Below are positions 8,328-17,149 of a stretch of DNA of 64,000 nucleotides, one piece after another. Positions within the stretch are counted from its first letter, which is position 1. Each line of letters opens with the position of its first letter. The notes beneath the pieces were generated by a model. It was not told the DNA's origin, searched no databases, and worked only from the letters and a program-made list of their open reading frames with translations. The position numbers and the translations under genes were made by a program. This stretch comes from Chitinophaga tropicalis (GTDB lineage: Bacteria > Bacteroidota > Bacteroidia > Chitinophagales > Chitinophagaceae): NCBI RefSeq assembly GCF_009758205.1, contig NZ_WRXN01000001.1, positions 186,001 to 250,000 on the forward strand, written 5' to 3'.

Positions 8328-8855
8328 TTAAGCCTGTTTTACAAACTGCACACTAGCCAGCAATTTCACTTCTTCACCCAGCATCAATCCACCATTATCA
8401 GTTACCGCATTGAATGAAACCCCAAAATCCTTCCTGTTTATCTTGCCTTTTATTTCAAATCCTGCTTTGGTCTGTCCATATGGGTCCTTCACAATACCAC
8501 TGAACTCAACATCCAGTACTATTGGTTTGGTCACACCACGCAAAGTCAGATCGCCGGATACTTTATAATTCTCATCATCTACTTTTTTCACACCGGTAGA
8601 AACGAAATTCAGCTTCGGATACTGCGCTACATGGAAGAAATCTTCCGCCTGCAGATGCTGATCGCGCTGTTCGTTCTTCGTGGAAATGCTGTTTACATCA
8701 GCTTCAAAAGTGATCTTACCATCCGTGAAATCATCACTGTTGCTTTCCACTGTAGCATCATACTTACCAAAGTATCCTGTTACATTGGTGATCATCAGGT
8801 GCCTGATCTTAAATTCTACATCACTGTGAGTAGGATCGATTTTCCAGATTGCCAT
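8328..8855 (-). CDS. YceI family protein
   Basis: This 175-residue protein shows the YceI lipocalin-like fold signature: WKIDPTHSDVEFKIRHLMITNVTGYF at the N-terminus (here within residues 4-29) and strands with FEADVNSISTKNEQRDQHL and GDLTLRGVTKPIVLDVEF. YceI proteins bind polyisoprenoid or amphiphilic ligands and are often induced by base or stress. Unlike E. coli YceI there is no signal peptide, so this copy is predicted to be cytoplasmic. A -7 box 126 bp upstream and a terminator downstream suggest a single-gene unit. Confidence 0.93.
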   Translation of the reverse strand: MAIWKIDPTHSDVEFKIRHLMITNVTGYFGKYDATVESNSDDFTDGKITFEADVNSISTKNEQRDQHLQAEDFFHVAQYPKLNFVSTGVKKVDDENYKVSGDLTLRGVTKPIVLDVEFSGIVKDPYGQTKAGFEIKGKINRKDFGVSFNAVTDNGGLMLGEEVKLLASVQFVKQA

Positions 8856-8980
8856 AACTGTAAGTTTAATTTTTTGAGTTTAATGTTTTAAGTATGCTTA
8901 TTTAAAGATTGATATGCAATTACTTTGCCTTTAACCTTATTCTTTCACCCCATTGCCATATCCGTTTGATTAAGACAATA

Positions 8981-8988
8981 CAAAATTA
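8981..8988 (-). promoter_or_regulatory. Candidate -7 box for the YceI gene
   Basis: Minus-strand TAATTTTG fits TANNTTTG. It would leave a leader of about 120 bases, longer than at most genes here. Confidence 0.4.
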
Positions 8989-9056
8989 GCTGTTGCAACA
9001 AATATTCGGAATGGATAAAAAGACTTAAGTGGTGGACTTTTTTTTGCGGAGGAAGA

Positions 9057-9956
9057 TCAAACGCTTGCTTTAGAAGCTTCTTTAAACTCAGAAGGGGTCT
9101 GGCTGGTGTATTTCTTGAAGAAACGACTGAAGTAATGGGGGTCTTCAAAGCCCAGTTTATAGGCTATTTCTTTTGCAGAAAGGTCTGTATTATATAAATA
9201 ACGCTGCGCTTCCAGGATCACACGGTTCCTGATATGCTCTCCCGCCGTAATACCAGACAGCTGCTTGCTGATCTCATTCAGTAATACCGGTTTAATATAG
9301 AGCAGGCTGGCATAATCAGACACATTCTTCAATATAGTATATTTTTCCTCTATCAGGTTCTTGAACTGCAGGAAAACAGAACTGTTATGGGTAACGTGCT
9401 GATCGGGGGTAGCTACAACACTGCTGCCTTTAATACGGGAAGCCAGCACCAGGAAATATCTCAGCAGGCCATGCAGGGCGGTTTCATATTCAGCAGCCTG
9501 CTCTTTCAACTCTTTCATCATCATGTGCACCAGCATCTCAAAATCCTTCTCCTGTTCAGGGTTCAGGGTGATCACGCTGCTGAACTGGTTGTTAAAGAAA
9601 AGGGAAGAGTTAATGCCCATCAGAGTAGCTGCCTGGTCTTTCAGACACATAAAGGCATCCTGGAAAGCGATCATATAACCTTCTACTTTCTCGCTGAATT
9701 CCATTTTATGCACCTGCCCCGGCGCCAGGAAGAACAGGGTGTTCTTCTTTACGGCATGGGTCACTGTATCTATGGTATGTAACAATTGCCCTTTCTTTAT
9801 CCAGTAAACAGTATAGAAATCATGCCGGTGTGGAATGCTGTTATTGTCAAAGAATCCCTTCCCAAGCTCACACAGACCTGACACAACGAATTTGGGGTCC
9901 GTATGCGCGTATTCCGGTAAGGATACGATCTCTATATGTTCACGTTTGTCACTCAT
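9057..9956 (-). CDS. AraC family transcriptional regulator
   Basis: This 299-residue regulator has an N-terminal cupin-like ligand domain (about 25-150, with FLAPGQVHKMEF) and a C-terminal double helix-turn-helix of the HTH_18 type (about 195-295). The second HTH ends in the family signature LGFEDPHYFSRFFKKY. The effector and targets are unknown. Its ATG overlaps the scpA stop codon by 4 bases, so translation is probably coupled to scpA. It lies upstream of the YceI-OsmC-pirin-dps block on the same strand, which makes those genes candidate targets, but this is only positional. Confidence 0.92.
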   Translation of the reverse strand: MSDKREHIEIVSLPEYAHTDPKFVVSGLCELGKGFFDNNSIPHRHDFYTVYWIKKGQLLHTIDTVTHAVKKNTLFFLAPGQVHKMEFSEKVEGYMIAFQDAFMCLKDQAATLMGINSSLFFNNQFSSVITLNPEQEKDFEMLVHMMMKELKEQAAEYETALHGLLRYFLVLASRIKGSSVVATPDQHVTHNSSVFLQFKNLIEEKYTILKNVSDYASLLYIKPVLLNEISKQLSGITAGEHIRNRVILEAQRYLYNTDLSAKEIAYKLGFEDPHYFSRFFKKYTSQTPSEFKEASKASV

Positions 9957-10741
9957 TCCAGGTCTAAGGTACCGGCCACTTCTATTTCCCGGTCTTCAGG
10001 TTCAATGTAATCAATTATAAAGTTATTCCTGCCTTCACCTACCATAATTCCCAGGTATTTCATCTGCACAAGCTCCAGCATACCCAGGAAAAGGAAAATA
10101 GCATGCACACGGTCCCGGCACAGGTCAAATATCTTCTCAAAAGCCATTGTCTTTTCCTGTCTTGCCAGGTCTATCATATATTCACGGGAGCCTTCCATGG
10201 TATAATCATATTTATATACCACGTGCTGAGGCTTATTTTCACGCTGTTTCACACGCTGCATCACCTTTTCGAAGGTCTTGGTCAGCTTAAACAGCGTAAG
10301 TGTCTGTACCTCAGTACCTTCACTGGTAATTTCCCCGATATTGGCCAGTTCTTTGGCAATATTCCCTCTTTTGATCTGGAGCATACGTTCTGCTTCCCGC
10401 TCTGCCAGCTCTGCAGCGGCCTGCTTGAAACGCTTGTATTCCAGTATCTTATCTATCAGTTCCTGCCTGGGGTCTATTTCCAGCCCCTGTTCATCCAGTT
10501 CCTTACGCGGAAGCAGCATCTTAGCCTTGATCCTCATCAGGGTAGACACAAAAAGGATGAATTCGCTGGCCAGTTCAATGTTCAGCGATTCAAGGTGATG
10601 GATATAGGCCAGGAAGTCCTGGGTAATCGTATTAATAGGAATATTGTAGATATCCAGCTCATCTCTTTCAATAAAGAAAAGCAGCAGGTCAAACGGCCCC
10701 TCAAACTGGGGGAGTTTTATTTTGTAGGAATTATCGCTCAT
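9953..10741 (-). CDS. scpA: Segregation and condensation protein A
   Basis: This 262-residue protein is the kleisin subunit of the SMC-ScpAB condensin. It starts with the typical KLPQFEGPFDLLLFFIERDEL block, followed by the conserved helical region ASEFILFVSTLMRIKAKMLLP, and ends in a winged-helix domain with FLGMLELVQMKYLGI. It bridges SMC heads during chromosome segregation. No scpB or smc gene lies in the window. It is the first gene of a two-gene unit with the AraC regulator and is preceded by a -7 box 15 bp upstream. Confidence 0.95.
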   Translation of the reverse strand: MSDNSYKIKLPQFEGPFDLLLFFIERDELDIYNIPINTITQDFLAYIHHLESLNIELASEFILFVSTLMRIKAKMLLPRKELDEQGLEIDPRQELIDKILEYKRFKQAAAELAEREAERMLQIKRGNIAKELANIGEITSEGTEVQTLTLFKLTKTFEKVMQRVKQRENKPQHVVYKYDYTMEGSREYMIDLARQEKTMAFEKIFDLCRDRVHAIFLFLGMLELVQMKYLGIMVGEGRNNFIIDYIEPEDREIEVAGTLDLE

Positions 10742-10756
10742 AATAGATCAGGCCTC

Positions 10757-10764
10757 CAAAAATA
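10757..10764 (-). promoter_or_regulatory. -7 box of scpA-araC
   Basis: Minus-strand TATTTTTG lies 15 bp upstream of the scpA ATG and fits TANNTTTG. Confidence 0.6.
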
Positions 10765-10823
10765 GGAAAAAACAGGTAGGTATCTGCCAGATATTTAAAT
10801 GGCTGCGCTAAGCGCAGCCATTC

Positions 10824-11771
10824 CTAAAATTTTGCCGTAAACCCGACCCCGATTACCTGTTTGACCTGTAGTCGTGGCCCCATAACGCCCGTCTTCTCAT
10901 TCTTGAACACTTTTACATCATCGTCATAGATCATATCTACAGATATAACAGCAGAAATATACCTGTTTACCTGCAGGTTAAGGCTGTTTGTCCAGAACAG
11001 ATCAACATTCTGAGGATTATGCTTGTAATCCGAGAAAAGGTCCATCCTCGTCTTGTACACTATATTTTTAGCTAAGGTCTTCACCCAGTTAACTGTCAGA
11101 TAAGCACCAAATTCAGACTTCACATGCTTACCGGTATCCACCCCAAAAGCAGCCTGCGATGCCAGGTAATTGTCCATTACCACTACATAACGGGCTGTAA
11201 CAGGAGAGAAAAAGACTGAAAGCTCATTATTGGGCTTATAATCAAGACCTGGAGATAACAGGACATATGCAGGAGAGAAGAAACGGGATACCAGTTCCGG
11301 TTTTACAGTATCAGAACCATAGAGATAACCATCGGTGAACTGTGTACGCAAATCCAGCAAAGCACTGAGATAAAGATTTTTGGCAATGCCGTAACCATAT
11401 TTGGTAGTAAGGCCTATACGGTCATCGCTTTTACGGCCGCCAAGACTGGTGGTGTTCACATAGCCGTATGCGAGATCAAGCACATTATCCCAGGTATGCT
11501 TCCCTTTTTTATAGAAAGCAAAAGCACTCAGTGAAGAAGCTACTGAGAAAGAGAATTTGTCACCACCTGCGGCCCAGTTGGTCAGTGAGCCCTGGTTAAC
11601 GTTCAGGTTAAATATGCCTCCTTTCTTCCATAAGGCAACAGTTGTATCCTTATCATCTTTCTTGATCTTACCGCTGGCTTCTTCGCGGGAGGTTTTCATC
11701 CAGTCGCTCTGTGCAAAGAGTGCTTGCCGGCACGATAACAGACAGATAATAATGAGGATAGATTTTCTCAT
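10824..11771 (-). CDS. DUF3078 domain-containing secreted protein
   Basis: This 315-residue protein begins with a signal peptide (hydrophobic about 5-19, cleavage likely after LFAQ) and then carries the DUF3078 region, recognisable by WKKGGIFNLNVNQGSLTNWAAGGD. The rest is a series of amphipathic strands ending in GVGFTAKF with a terminal Phe, which suggests an outer-membrane beta-barrel. The family is common in Bacteroidota and its function is unknown. It is transcribed alone between scpA and mscL, with a -7 box about 75 bp upstream of the start. Confidence 0.88.
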   Translation of the reverse strand: MRKSILIIICLLSCRQALFAQSDWMKTSREEASGKIKKDDKDTTVALWKKGGIFNLNVNQGSLTNWAAGGDKFSFSVASSLSAFAFYKKGKHTWDNVLDLAYGYVNTTSLGGRKSDDRIGLTTKYGYGIAKNLYLSALLDLRTQFTDGYLYGSDTVKPELVSRFFSPAYVLLSPGLDYKPNNELSVFFSPVTARYVVVMDNYLASQAAFGVDTGKHVKSEFGAYLTVNWVKTLAKNIVYKTRMDLFSDYKHNPQNVDLFWTNSLNLQVNRYISAVISVDMIYDDDVKVFKNEKTGVMGPRLQVKQVIGVGFTAKF

Positions 11772-11846
11772 CAGCTAAATAGTTAATTTTCAATTAATGC
11801 AATTACGGCATTTACAAACAGGGGCCGTTTAAAATTTGTACCGCTG

Positions 11847-11854
11847 CAAAATTA
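11847..11854 (-). promoter_or_regulatory. -7 box of the DUF3078 gene
   Basis: Minus-strand TAATTTTG matches TANNTTTG, 75 bp upstream of the start and just past the mscL terminator. Confidence 0.5.
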
Positions 11855-11865
11855 TAAAACTAAAC

Positions 11866-11943
11866 TGCTCAACAAAATCACTTTCGCCTTTTATCTCCGG
11901 CTAATTTGCAGCCGGCCTTCAGCAAAAGTGGTTTTGTTGAGCA
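11866..11943 (-). terminator. Nested terminator hairpin after mscL
   Basis: Long arms (11866-11884 with 11925-11943, one G-T wobble) enclose an inner palindrome ccggct/agccgg. The interior resembles the dispersed hairpin repeat and shares an 18-base stretch (11884-11901) with 61970-61987. Confidence 0.7.
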
Positions 11944-11960
11944 AAAAATATTCGCCTGAT

Positions 11961-12392
11961 TTATTTATTCTTCAAAGCATCCCGTATCTCCATAAGCAAC
12001 TTCTCCTGTGTAGTTGGCTCTGGTGGCGCTGCAGGAGCCTCTTCTTTCTTACGTGTAAGACGATTCATGAATTTTATCAGCAGGAAAATGCAGAAAGCGA
12101 TGATAACAAAATCAATAATACTCTGAATAAATGCACCATAAGCAAATACAGGCGCTCCGGCAGCTTTAGCTTCTGCAAGAGATTTGAAACCCGTACCCTT
12201 ACTATCGTTCATCAGCCAGAAATTATCCGTAAAATTCGCGCCCTGCGTAAATAACCCCAGCACCGGCATCAGTATGTTCTCTACGAGAGATGAAACGATC
12301 TTTCCGAAAGCACCGCCAATGATCACACCAACGGCCAGGTCCATTACATTTCCTTTTGTTGCAAACTCTTTGAACTCCTTCAGGAATGACAT
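11961..12392 (-). CDS. mscL: Large-conductance mechanosensitive channel
   Basis: This 143-residue inner-membrane protein matches MscL. The N-terminal amphipathic helix [15 protein letters not shown] is followed by TM1 with [18 protein letters not shown], a variable periplasmic loop of about 40 residues, and TM2 with [20 protein letters not shown] charged cytoplasmic helix ends the protein. It forms a pentamer that opens under membrane tension to release solutes on osmotic downshift. It lies 57 bp downstream of a PPK2 gene on the same strand, so the two may be co-transcribed. Confidence 0.97.
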   Translation of the reverse strand: MSFLKEFKEFATKGNVMDLAVGVIIGGAFGKIVSSLVENILMPVLGLFTQGANFTDNFWLMNDSKGTGFKSLAEAKAAGAPVFAYGAFIQSIIDFVIIAFCIFLLIKFMNRLTRKKEEAPAAPPEPTTQEKLLMEIRDALKNK

Positions 12393-12449
12393 AATTATAA
12401 CTTTTTAGAAGTGAAGATGGAATGATATAGCTAAGATAGATTTAAAACA

Positions 12450-13196
12450 TTATTTATTCAAGACAGGGTATTCCATGTCAAGTGAACGCAATGTCTCTAC
12501 TAACGTTTTCGCCACTACGTATTCCTTGTACCAGTTACGGTCAGCAGGCACAATGATCCATGGAATATCATTACAGTTCTCGAAAGCATCTTCGTACATC
12601 TCCATATATTCTTTCCAGAGCTTTGCTTCCGTAAGGTCTTTTGCATTGTACTTCCACATCTTCTTCGGGTCTTCTGTTCTCTCTTTCAGCCTCGCAGCCT
12701 GCTCTTCCTGCGATACATGCAGATAGAATTTCAGTATGGTAGTATTATTATGTTCAGTGAGCAGCCATTCAAAATGATTGATAGCTTTCATTCTTTTCTG
12801 TGCAGTTTTATCATCTATCCATTTATGCACACGCTGAATGAGAATATCTTCATAATGTGAACGGTTAAATACCTGTACCGCTCCTTTAGCCGGGGCGCAG
12901 CGGTGAATGCGCCAGAGAAAATCATGGTCCATCTCTTCAGCTGTAGGGGCTTTATAAGATTGTATGGTCACTCCATATGGGTTCATACTACCTATCACTT
13001 TCCTGATCAATCCATCTTTACCGCTGGCATCCATACCCTGTACAATTACCAGCAGGGAATGTTTATGTTCAGCGTACAGGAGGTTCTGCAACTCATCCAG
13101 TTCTTTCAACAGCTGTTTCGTAATTTCTTTGGTTTCTTCTTTACTGATGTCTTTGGGTGCATCTGTACTGATGGAGGATAATTTGATCTTATTCAT
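12450..13196 (-). CDS. Polyphosphate kinase 2 family protein
   Basis: This 248-residue protein is a one-domain PPK2 that transfers phosphate between polyphosphate and nucleotides. It shows the Walker A GMDASGKDG at 54-62 and the Walker B region FNRSHYED at 110-117, followed by the lid-region Arg residues in ARLKERTEDPKKMWKYN. Length and motifs fit single-domain PPK2; whether it favours NMP or NDP cannot be settled from sequence alone. An AGGAGA stretch lies about 10 bases before the ATG, which is unusual in this window. mscL follows on the same strand. The divergent neighbour is an EamA exporter only 20 bp away. Confidence 0.93.
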   Translation of the reverse strand: MNKIKLSSISTDAPKDISKEETKEITKQLLKELDELQNLLYAEHKHSLLVIVQGMDASGKDGLIRKVIGSMNPYGVTIQSYKAPTAEEMDHDFLWRIHRCAPAKGAVQVFNRSHYEDILIQRVHKWIDDKTAQKRMKAINHFEWLLTEHNNTTILKFYLHVSQEEQAARLKERTEDPKKMWKYNAKDLTEAKLWKEYMEMYEDAFENCNDIPWIIVPADRNWYKEYVVAKTLVETLRSLDMEYPVLNK

Positions 13197-13216
13197 TATT
13201 ATGGGTCTTATCTCCT

Positions 13217-14173
13217 ATGACTAACAAAAAATACTCCGAAGTGTTGAAAATTTCCCCCATAATAAAAAATATGCAGACCTTTGCGCATCTAAACCGCCAC
13301 ATCTTGAACCAACGTGCACTTCATTGGAGTATTTTCCTGTTGCTCTCTTTAACCTGGGGCAGTTCCTTTATCCTGATGAAAATAGGATTGCAGGGACTTA
13401 CCCCTTACCAGGTAGCCAGCCTGAGAATATTCAGTGCCGGCATCTCCCTGCTGCCATTCTTTTTCAAATATATACGGCAAACCCCTGTCAGCAAGATACC
13501 TCTTATCATTCTGTCCGGCATCTTAGGCAATCTTATACCCGCCTACCTCTTTTGTATTGCGGAAACCCGCATTGACAGCGCCCTGGCAGGTATCCTGAAT
13601 GGCCTGACGCCACTAATGGCGCTACTGGCGGGCTTTTTCATTTATAAAACGCCCATTATCAGGCAGCAGCTGCTGGGTATCTGTATAGGCCTGGCCGGTG
13701 TGGCCATGCTCTTTGCCGTGAATGGCGTAGATACAGGATACTGGTATTATGGGCTGTGGATAGTATTGGCTACCGTATGTTACGGAGTGAATATCTCCCT
13801 GGTACATCATCACCTGAAGACCTACAATTCCCTGCAGCTGGGATCTATTGCACTCTTTTTCTGCGGACTATTCACCTTGCCGGTACTCTATTTCTCTGGC
13901 TTCTTCAGTTTATTGTCCGGCCCTGCCATACCGTGGAGTTCTGTGGCAGCCAGTATTACACTGGGAATATTAGGCAGCAGCATAGCCTCCGTATTATTCT
14001 ACATCCTCATAACACAGGCCGGTGGCCTGTTTGCCTCTATGGTCACTTATGCTTTACCGGTGGTAGCTATTGGCTGGGGACTTGTAGCCGGAGAACAGAT
14101 CTCCTTCCTGCAGGTAATATGCCTTGGAGTAATACTGATCGGAGTATATATGGTCAATAAAGCAAAACGCTGA
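13217..14173 (+). CDS. EamA/DMT-superfamily transporter
   Basis: This 318-residue inner-membrane protein has about ten transmembrane helices in two EamA repeats (roughly 37-160 and 175-310). The first repeat begins with LLSLTWGSSFILMKIG. The substrate of such drug/metabolite exporters cannot be read from sequence. The first 18 residues are polar and poorly conserved in style, so the ATG at 13271 (MQTFAHLNRH) is an alternative start. The stop codon lies inside the left arm of the following terminator, so the last codons and the terminator overlap. Confidence 0.9.
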   Translation: MTNKKYSEVLKISPIIKNMQTFAHLNRHILNQRALHWSIFLLLSLTWGSSFILMKIGLQGLTPYQVASLRIFSAGISLLPFFFKYIRQTPVSKIPLIILSGILGNLIPAYLFCIAETRIDSALAGILNGLTPLMALLAGFFIYKTPIIRQQLLGICIGLAGVAMLFAVNGVDTGYWYYGLWIVLATVCYGVNISLVHHHLKTYNSLQLGSIALFFCGLFTLPVLYFSGFFSLLSGPAIPWSSVAASITLGILGSSIASVLFYILITQAGGLFASMVTYALPVVAIGWGLVAGEQISFLQVICLGVILIGVYMVNKAKR

Positions 14174-14199
14174 TCCGTTCCGGATCAGCGTTTTGCTTT
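14159..14199. terminator. Bidirectional terminator between the EamA gene and frr
   Basis: A perfect 19-bp stem (14159-14177 with 14181-14199) has a three-base loop. The EamA stop codon at 14171-14173 is within the stem. Confidence 0.9.
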
Positions 14200-14229
14200 A
14201 CCCCGCCACCGGCGGTTAAAGAACAGGTT

Positions 14230-14793
14230 TTAGATCACCATGATCTCTTTCTCTTTCTGAGCGCAATGCTTATCCACGATCTCAATATACTTGTTGGTCA
14301 GCGACTGGATATCAGCTTCTGAATCTTTCGCAATATCCTCACTCAAACCATCTTTCTGTAGTTTTTTAATACCCTCAATAGCATCCCTGCGGATGTTCCT
14401 GATAGCTACTTTTGCCTGTTCACCTTCACCAGCCGCACGTTTCACAAATTCTTTCCTTCTTTCTTCAGTAAGGGGTGGCAGGAACAAACGAATGATCTGC
14501 CCGTCGTTCTGGGGGTTAATACCGATGTTGGAGGCAATAATGGCCCTTTCTATGGGCTGAAGCATGTTTCTTTCCCAGGGTTGTACCGTCAGGGTGCGGG
14601 CATCAGCTACACTCACGTTTGCAACTTGTGCAAGGGGAGTAGGAGCACCATAATATTCTACCGTAATACCATCCAATATCTGGGGGTTTGCCTTACCGGC
14701 CCTGATCTTGGTGAGTTCCACTTCCAGGTGCGCGATGGCCTTTTGCATAGACCCGGCTGCATCGTCCATAATTAACGTTAGATCATCTTGCAT
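14230..14793 (-). CDS. frr: Ribosome recycling factor
   Basis: This 187-residue protein is close in length to E. coli RRF (185). Signature blocks are the N-terminal helix ending in ELTKIRAGKANPQILDGI, the hinge region VEYYGAPTPLAQVANVS, and PLTEERRKEFVKRA with RNIRRDA in the last long helices. With EF-G it splits the post-termination ribosome. It is a single-gene unit with a -7 box 23 bp upstream. pyrH, a common neighbour of frr, is not adjacent here. Confidence 0.97.
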   Translation of the reverse strand: MQDDLTLIMDDAAGSMQKAIAHLEVELTKIRAGKANPQILDGITVEYYGAPTPLAQVANVSVADARTLTVQPWERNMLQPIERAIIASNIGINPQNDGQIIRLFLPPLTEERRKEFVKRAAGEGEQAKVAIRNIRRDAIEGIKKLQKDGLSEDIAKDSEADIQSLTNKYIEIVDKHCAQKEKEIMVI

Positions 14794-14816
14794 AGCAAAA
14801 AATAATTAAGTGCCTG

Positions 14817-14824
14817 CAAACCTA
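14817..14824 (-). promoter_or_regulatory. -7 box of frr
   Basis: Minus-strand TAGGTTTG fits TANNTTTG, 23 bp upstream of the frr ATG. Confidence 0.5.
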
Positions 14825-14906
14825 CAGGATTTATCTGAAATTCGAAAGTCGTAACAAAGGAGGGAGTATTCATTAAAGCCGTGGACAATATAATTACAGG
14901 TAACAG

Positions 14907-16058
14907 CTACTTATCCTGCAACATCCCTTTAGTGCTTACCCTAAGCACTTTAGGCTGGGTAATAGCAGTGCTGTCAGTAACAGAATCCCTGATGGCAGAC
15001 ACTGCCAGCGCACGCAGTACAGCTTCCTTCTTCTTTTTCATGTAATAGAGGATACCTGTCAGCACCAGGGCAGATCCTACTACCGCCAGCAGCAGCCAGG
15101 TAGCGCCCAGGTCCTGAAGTACAAAACCAACAGCAATATACATGGCATTTACTGTCACACACGTCAGGGTAGTCTGTTTATGATTCAGACCCAATGCCAG
15201 AAGATAGTGGTGTATGTGGTTACGGTCAGCAGAAAAAGGCGACCGGCCATGCATCATACGGATCGAGAATACACGTAATGTATCGAATAATGGCAGGATC
15301 AGGATAGAAATAGCGATAGCGGGAACAGCTTCTACAGGCAATTTGCCGGACGGATTGCCTCCCACTTCTATAAATTTGACGATCAGGATGGCATTTACCA
15401 GCCCTACCAGCAGGGAACCGGTATCCCCCATAAAGATCCTTGCAGGAGATATATTATAGATAAGGAAAGCTGCCAGGCCTCCGGCCAGGGCAAACCCCAT
15501 TACCGCATATATCAGCTCCCCCGTATACAGGAAATAAGTACCCAGTACTCCGGACACCAGCATGCCAATACTGCCTGCCAGGCCATCTACCCCGTCTATC
15601 AGGTTGAAAGCGTTAATAATAACCAGGAAAGTAAAATATGTGAGCAACAGGCTGAAATGAGGAGGCAGGGCATACATACCCATTAATCCATACATACTGT
15701 TGATCTGGAGATTGCCGAGATAGATCACTGCAAAAGAAGCCATCAGCTGGCCTATCAGCTTTTTCAGCGGGGAAAGGCCAACAATATCGTCCTTCATACC
15801 TACCATGAAAATAACCAGGAAAGCTGCTACCAGGTACTGGAACGGAGAATCAGCCAAAGCAGGTACGCATACCGCAGAGGCCATTACAAATCCAGAAAAA
15901 AAGGCAATTCCCCCTAAAGTTGGGATTCTGGCCTTATGTGATTTCCGTTCGTCCGGTTCGTCATAAAGATGTTTCAATTCTGCAACCCGTATCAGTACAG
16001 GTATCGCAAAATAGGTAACAACAAAACTTAGGACAGTAGCGATTAAAACATTCTCCAT
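14907..16058 (-). CDS. WecA/TagO-like polyprenyl-phosphate GlcNAc-1-phosphate transferase
   Basis: This 383-residue integral membrane protein (about ten or eleven helices) belongs to glycosyltransferase family 4 with MraY and WecA. Catalytic motifs seen are MKDDIVGLSP (D90/D91), NLIDGVDGLAG (D155, D158), FMGDTGSL (211-215) and the HIHH motif at 281-284 in RNHIHHYLLALG, which marks WecA/TagO-type enzymes over MraY. It would load a sugar-1-phosphate on undecaprenyl phosphate to start surface polysaccharide or O-antigen synthesis. No polysaccharide cluster surrounds it. The cytoplasmic C-terminal tail of about 60 residues is variable. Confidence 0.93.
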   Translation of the reverse strand: MENVLIATVLSFVVTYFAIPVLIRVAELKHLYDEPDERKSHKARIPTLGGIAFFSGFVMASAVCVPALADSPFQYLVAAFLVIFMVGMKDDIVGLSPLKKLIGQLMASFAVIYLGNLQINSMYGLMGMYALPPHFSLLLTYFTFLVIINAFNLIDGVDGLAGSIGMLVSGVLGTYFLYTGELIYAVMGFALAGGLAAFLIYNISPARIFMGDTGSLLVGLVNAILIVKFIEVGGNPSGKLPVEAVPAIAISILILPLFDTLRVFSIRMMHGRSPFSADRNHIHHYLLALGLNHKQTTLTCVTVNAMYIAVGFVLQDLGATWLLLAVVGSALVLTGILYYMKKKKEAVLRALAVSAIRDSVTDSTAITQPKVLRVSTKGMLQDK

Positions 16059-16079
16059 CTGGGAGGGGCTTGATTATTA

Positions 16080-16087
16080 CAAAGATA
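16080..16087 (-). promoter_or_regulatory. -7 box of the WecA/TagO-like gene
   Basis: Minus-strand TATCTTTG fits TANNTTTG, 21 bp upstream of the start. Confidence 0.6.
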
Positions 16088-16219
16088 TTAATTTCAACCA
16101 AATGTGTATCATAAAAATAGGAAATTAAAAGATTTGATACCTTGGGTTGATAAAAAACGGTATTTTGTACACATAAATTATGTATGATTATATCTAATTT
16201 CTATTAATTTAGCGACTCA

Positions 16220-16227
16220 TAAATTTG
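16220..16227 (+). promoter_or_regulatory. -7 box of the transketolase subunit gene
   Basis: TAAATTTG ends only 8 bp before the ATG, so the transcript would be leaderless or nearly so. A 13-bp palindrome acataaattatgt lies upstream at 16171-16183. Confidence 0.55.
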
Positions 16228-16235
16228 CAATTATC

Positions 16236-17078
16236 ATGCCTCAGTTGAAAGACATAGCTACTCAGATAAGACGGGATATAGTTCGTATGGTGCATGGCTG
16301 CCAGAGCGGCCATCCGGGCGGATCTTTAGGTTGCGCGGATTTCTTTGCCGCTCTTTACTTCAAAGTAATGCAGCACAAACCGCAGCCTTTTGATATGGAT
16401 GGTGGAGACCAGGATCTGTTCTTCCTTTCCAACGGGCACATTTCTCCTGTATTCTACAGCACGCTGGCCCATGCCGGTTACTTCGACAAAAAAGAACTGT
16501 CCACCTTCCGTAAGCTGGACTCCCGCTTACAGGGCCACCCCACCACTCACGAAGGCCTGCCAGGTATAAGGATCGCCTCCGGTTCCCTGGGCCAGGGTAT
16601 GAGCGTGGCTATCGGCGCTGCACTGACAAAAAAACTCAATAACGACGACCGCTTCGTATTCTCCCTCCATGGCGATGGCGAGCTCGAAGAAGGTCAGAAC
16701 TGGGAAGCCATCATGTTCGCTCCCCATCATAAAGTAGATAACCTCATCGTTACAGTTGACTGGAACGGCCAGCAGATTGATGGTACAGTAGAAGATGTAG
16801 CCGGCCTGGGAGACCTGGAACCTAAATTTGCCGCTTTTGGCTGGAAAGTGCTGCACATGGACGGTAACAATATGGATGAAGTAGTAGCTACACTGGAAAA
16901 AGCTATCAGCCTGACCGGCAAAGGACAGCCAATCGTTATCCTCATGAAAACAGTGATGGGTAAAGGGGTTGACTTCATGGAAGGTCACCACGAATGGCAT
17001 GGCATCGCTCCAAGTGATGAACAACTGGCTAAAGCACTGGCACAACTGCCGGAACCAGCAGAACTGGGCGATTATTAA
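16236..17078 (+). CDS. Transketolase N-terminal subunit
   Basis: This 280-residue protein covers only the ThDP pyrophosphate-binding half of transketolase. Seen are GHPGGSLGCADFFAALYF (26-43), the SNGHISPVFYS block, SGSLGQGMSVAIGAAL, and the ThDP motif HGDGELEEGQNWEA (G146-D147-G148) closing with N177. Split transketolases work as a complex with a separate C-terminal subunit carrying the pyrimidine-binding and C-terminal domains. That partner normally follows directly, but here a terminator ends the unit 12 bp after the stop codon. The partner must be elsewhere in the genome, or the enzyme uses another one. Confidence 0.93.
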   Translation: MPQLKDIATQIRRDIVRMVHGCQSGHPGGSLGCADFFAALYFKVMQHKPQPFDMDGGDQDLFFLSNGHISPVFYSTLAHAGYFDKKELSTFRKLDSRLQGHPTTHEGLPGIRIASGSLGQGMSVAIGAALTKKLNNDDRFVFSLHGDGELEEGQNWEAIMFAPHHKVDNLIVTVDWNGQQIDGTVEDVAGLGDLEPKFAAFGWKVLHMDGNNMDEVVATLEKAISLTGKGQPIVILMKTVMGKGVDFMEGHHEWHGIAPSDEQLAKALAQLPEPAELGDY

Positions 17079-17090
17079 TCCAGGCTAAAA

Positions 17091-17138
17091 TATTAAAAGG
17101 AAAGGCTCTCACCGCGGTGAGAGCCTTTCCTTTTAATA
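17091..17138. terminator. 48-bp perfect palindrome, bidirectional terminator
   Basis: Bases 17091-17114 are the exact reverse complement of 17115-17138, with A and T tracts in both arms. It separates the convergent transketolase and LolE-like genes. Confidence 0.9.
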
Positions 17139-17149
17139 CAATATCAGGA

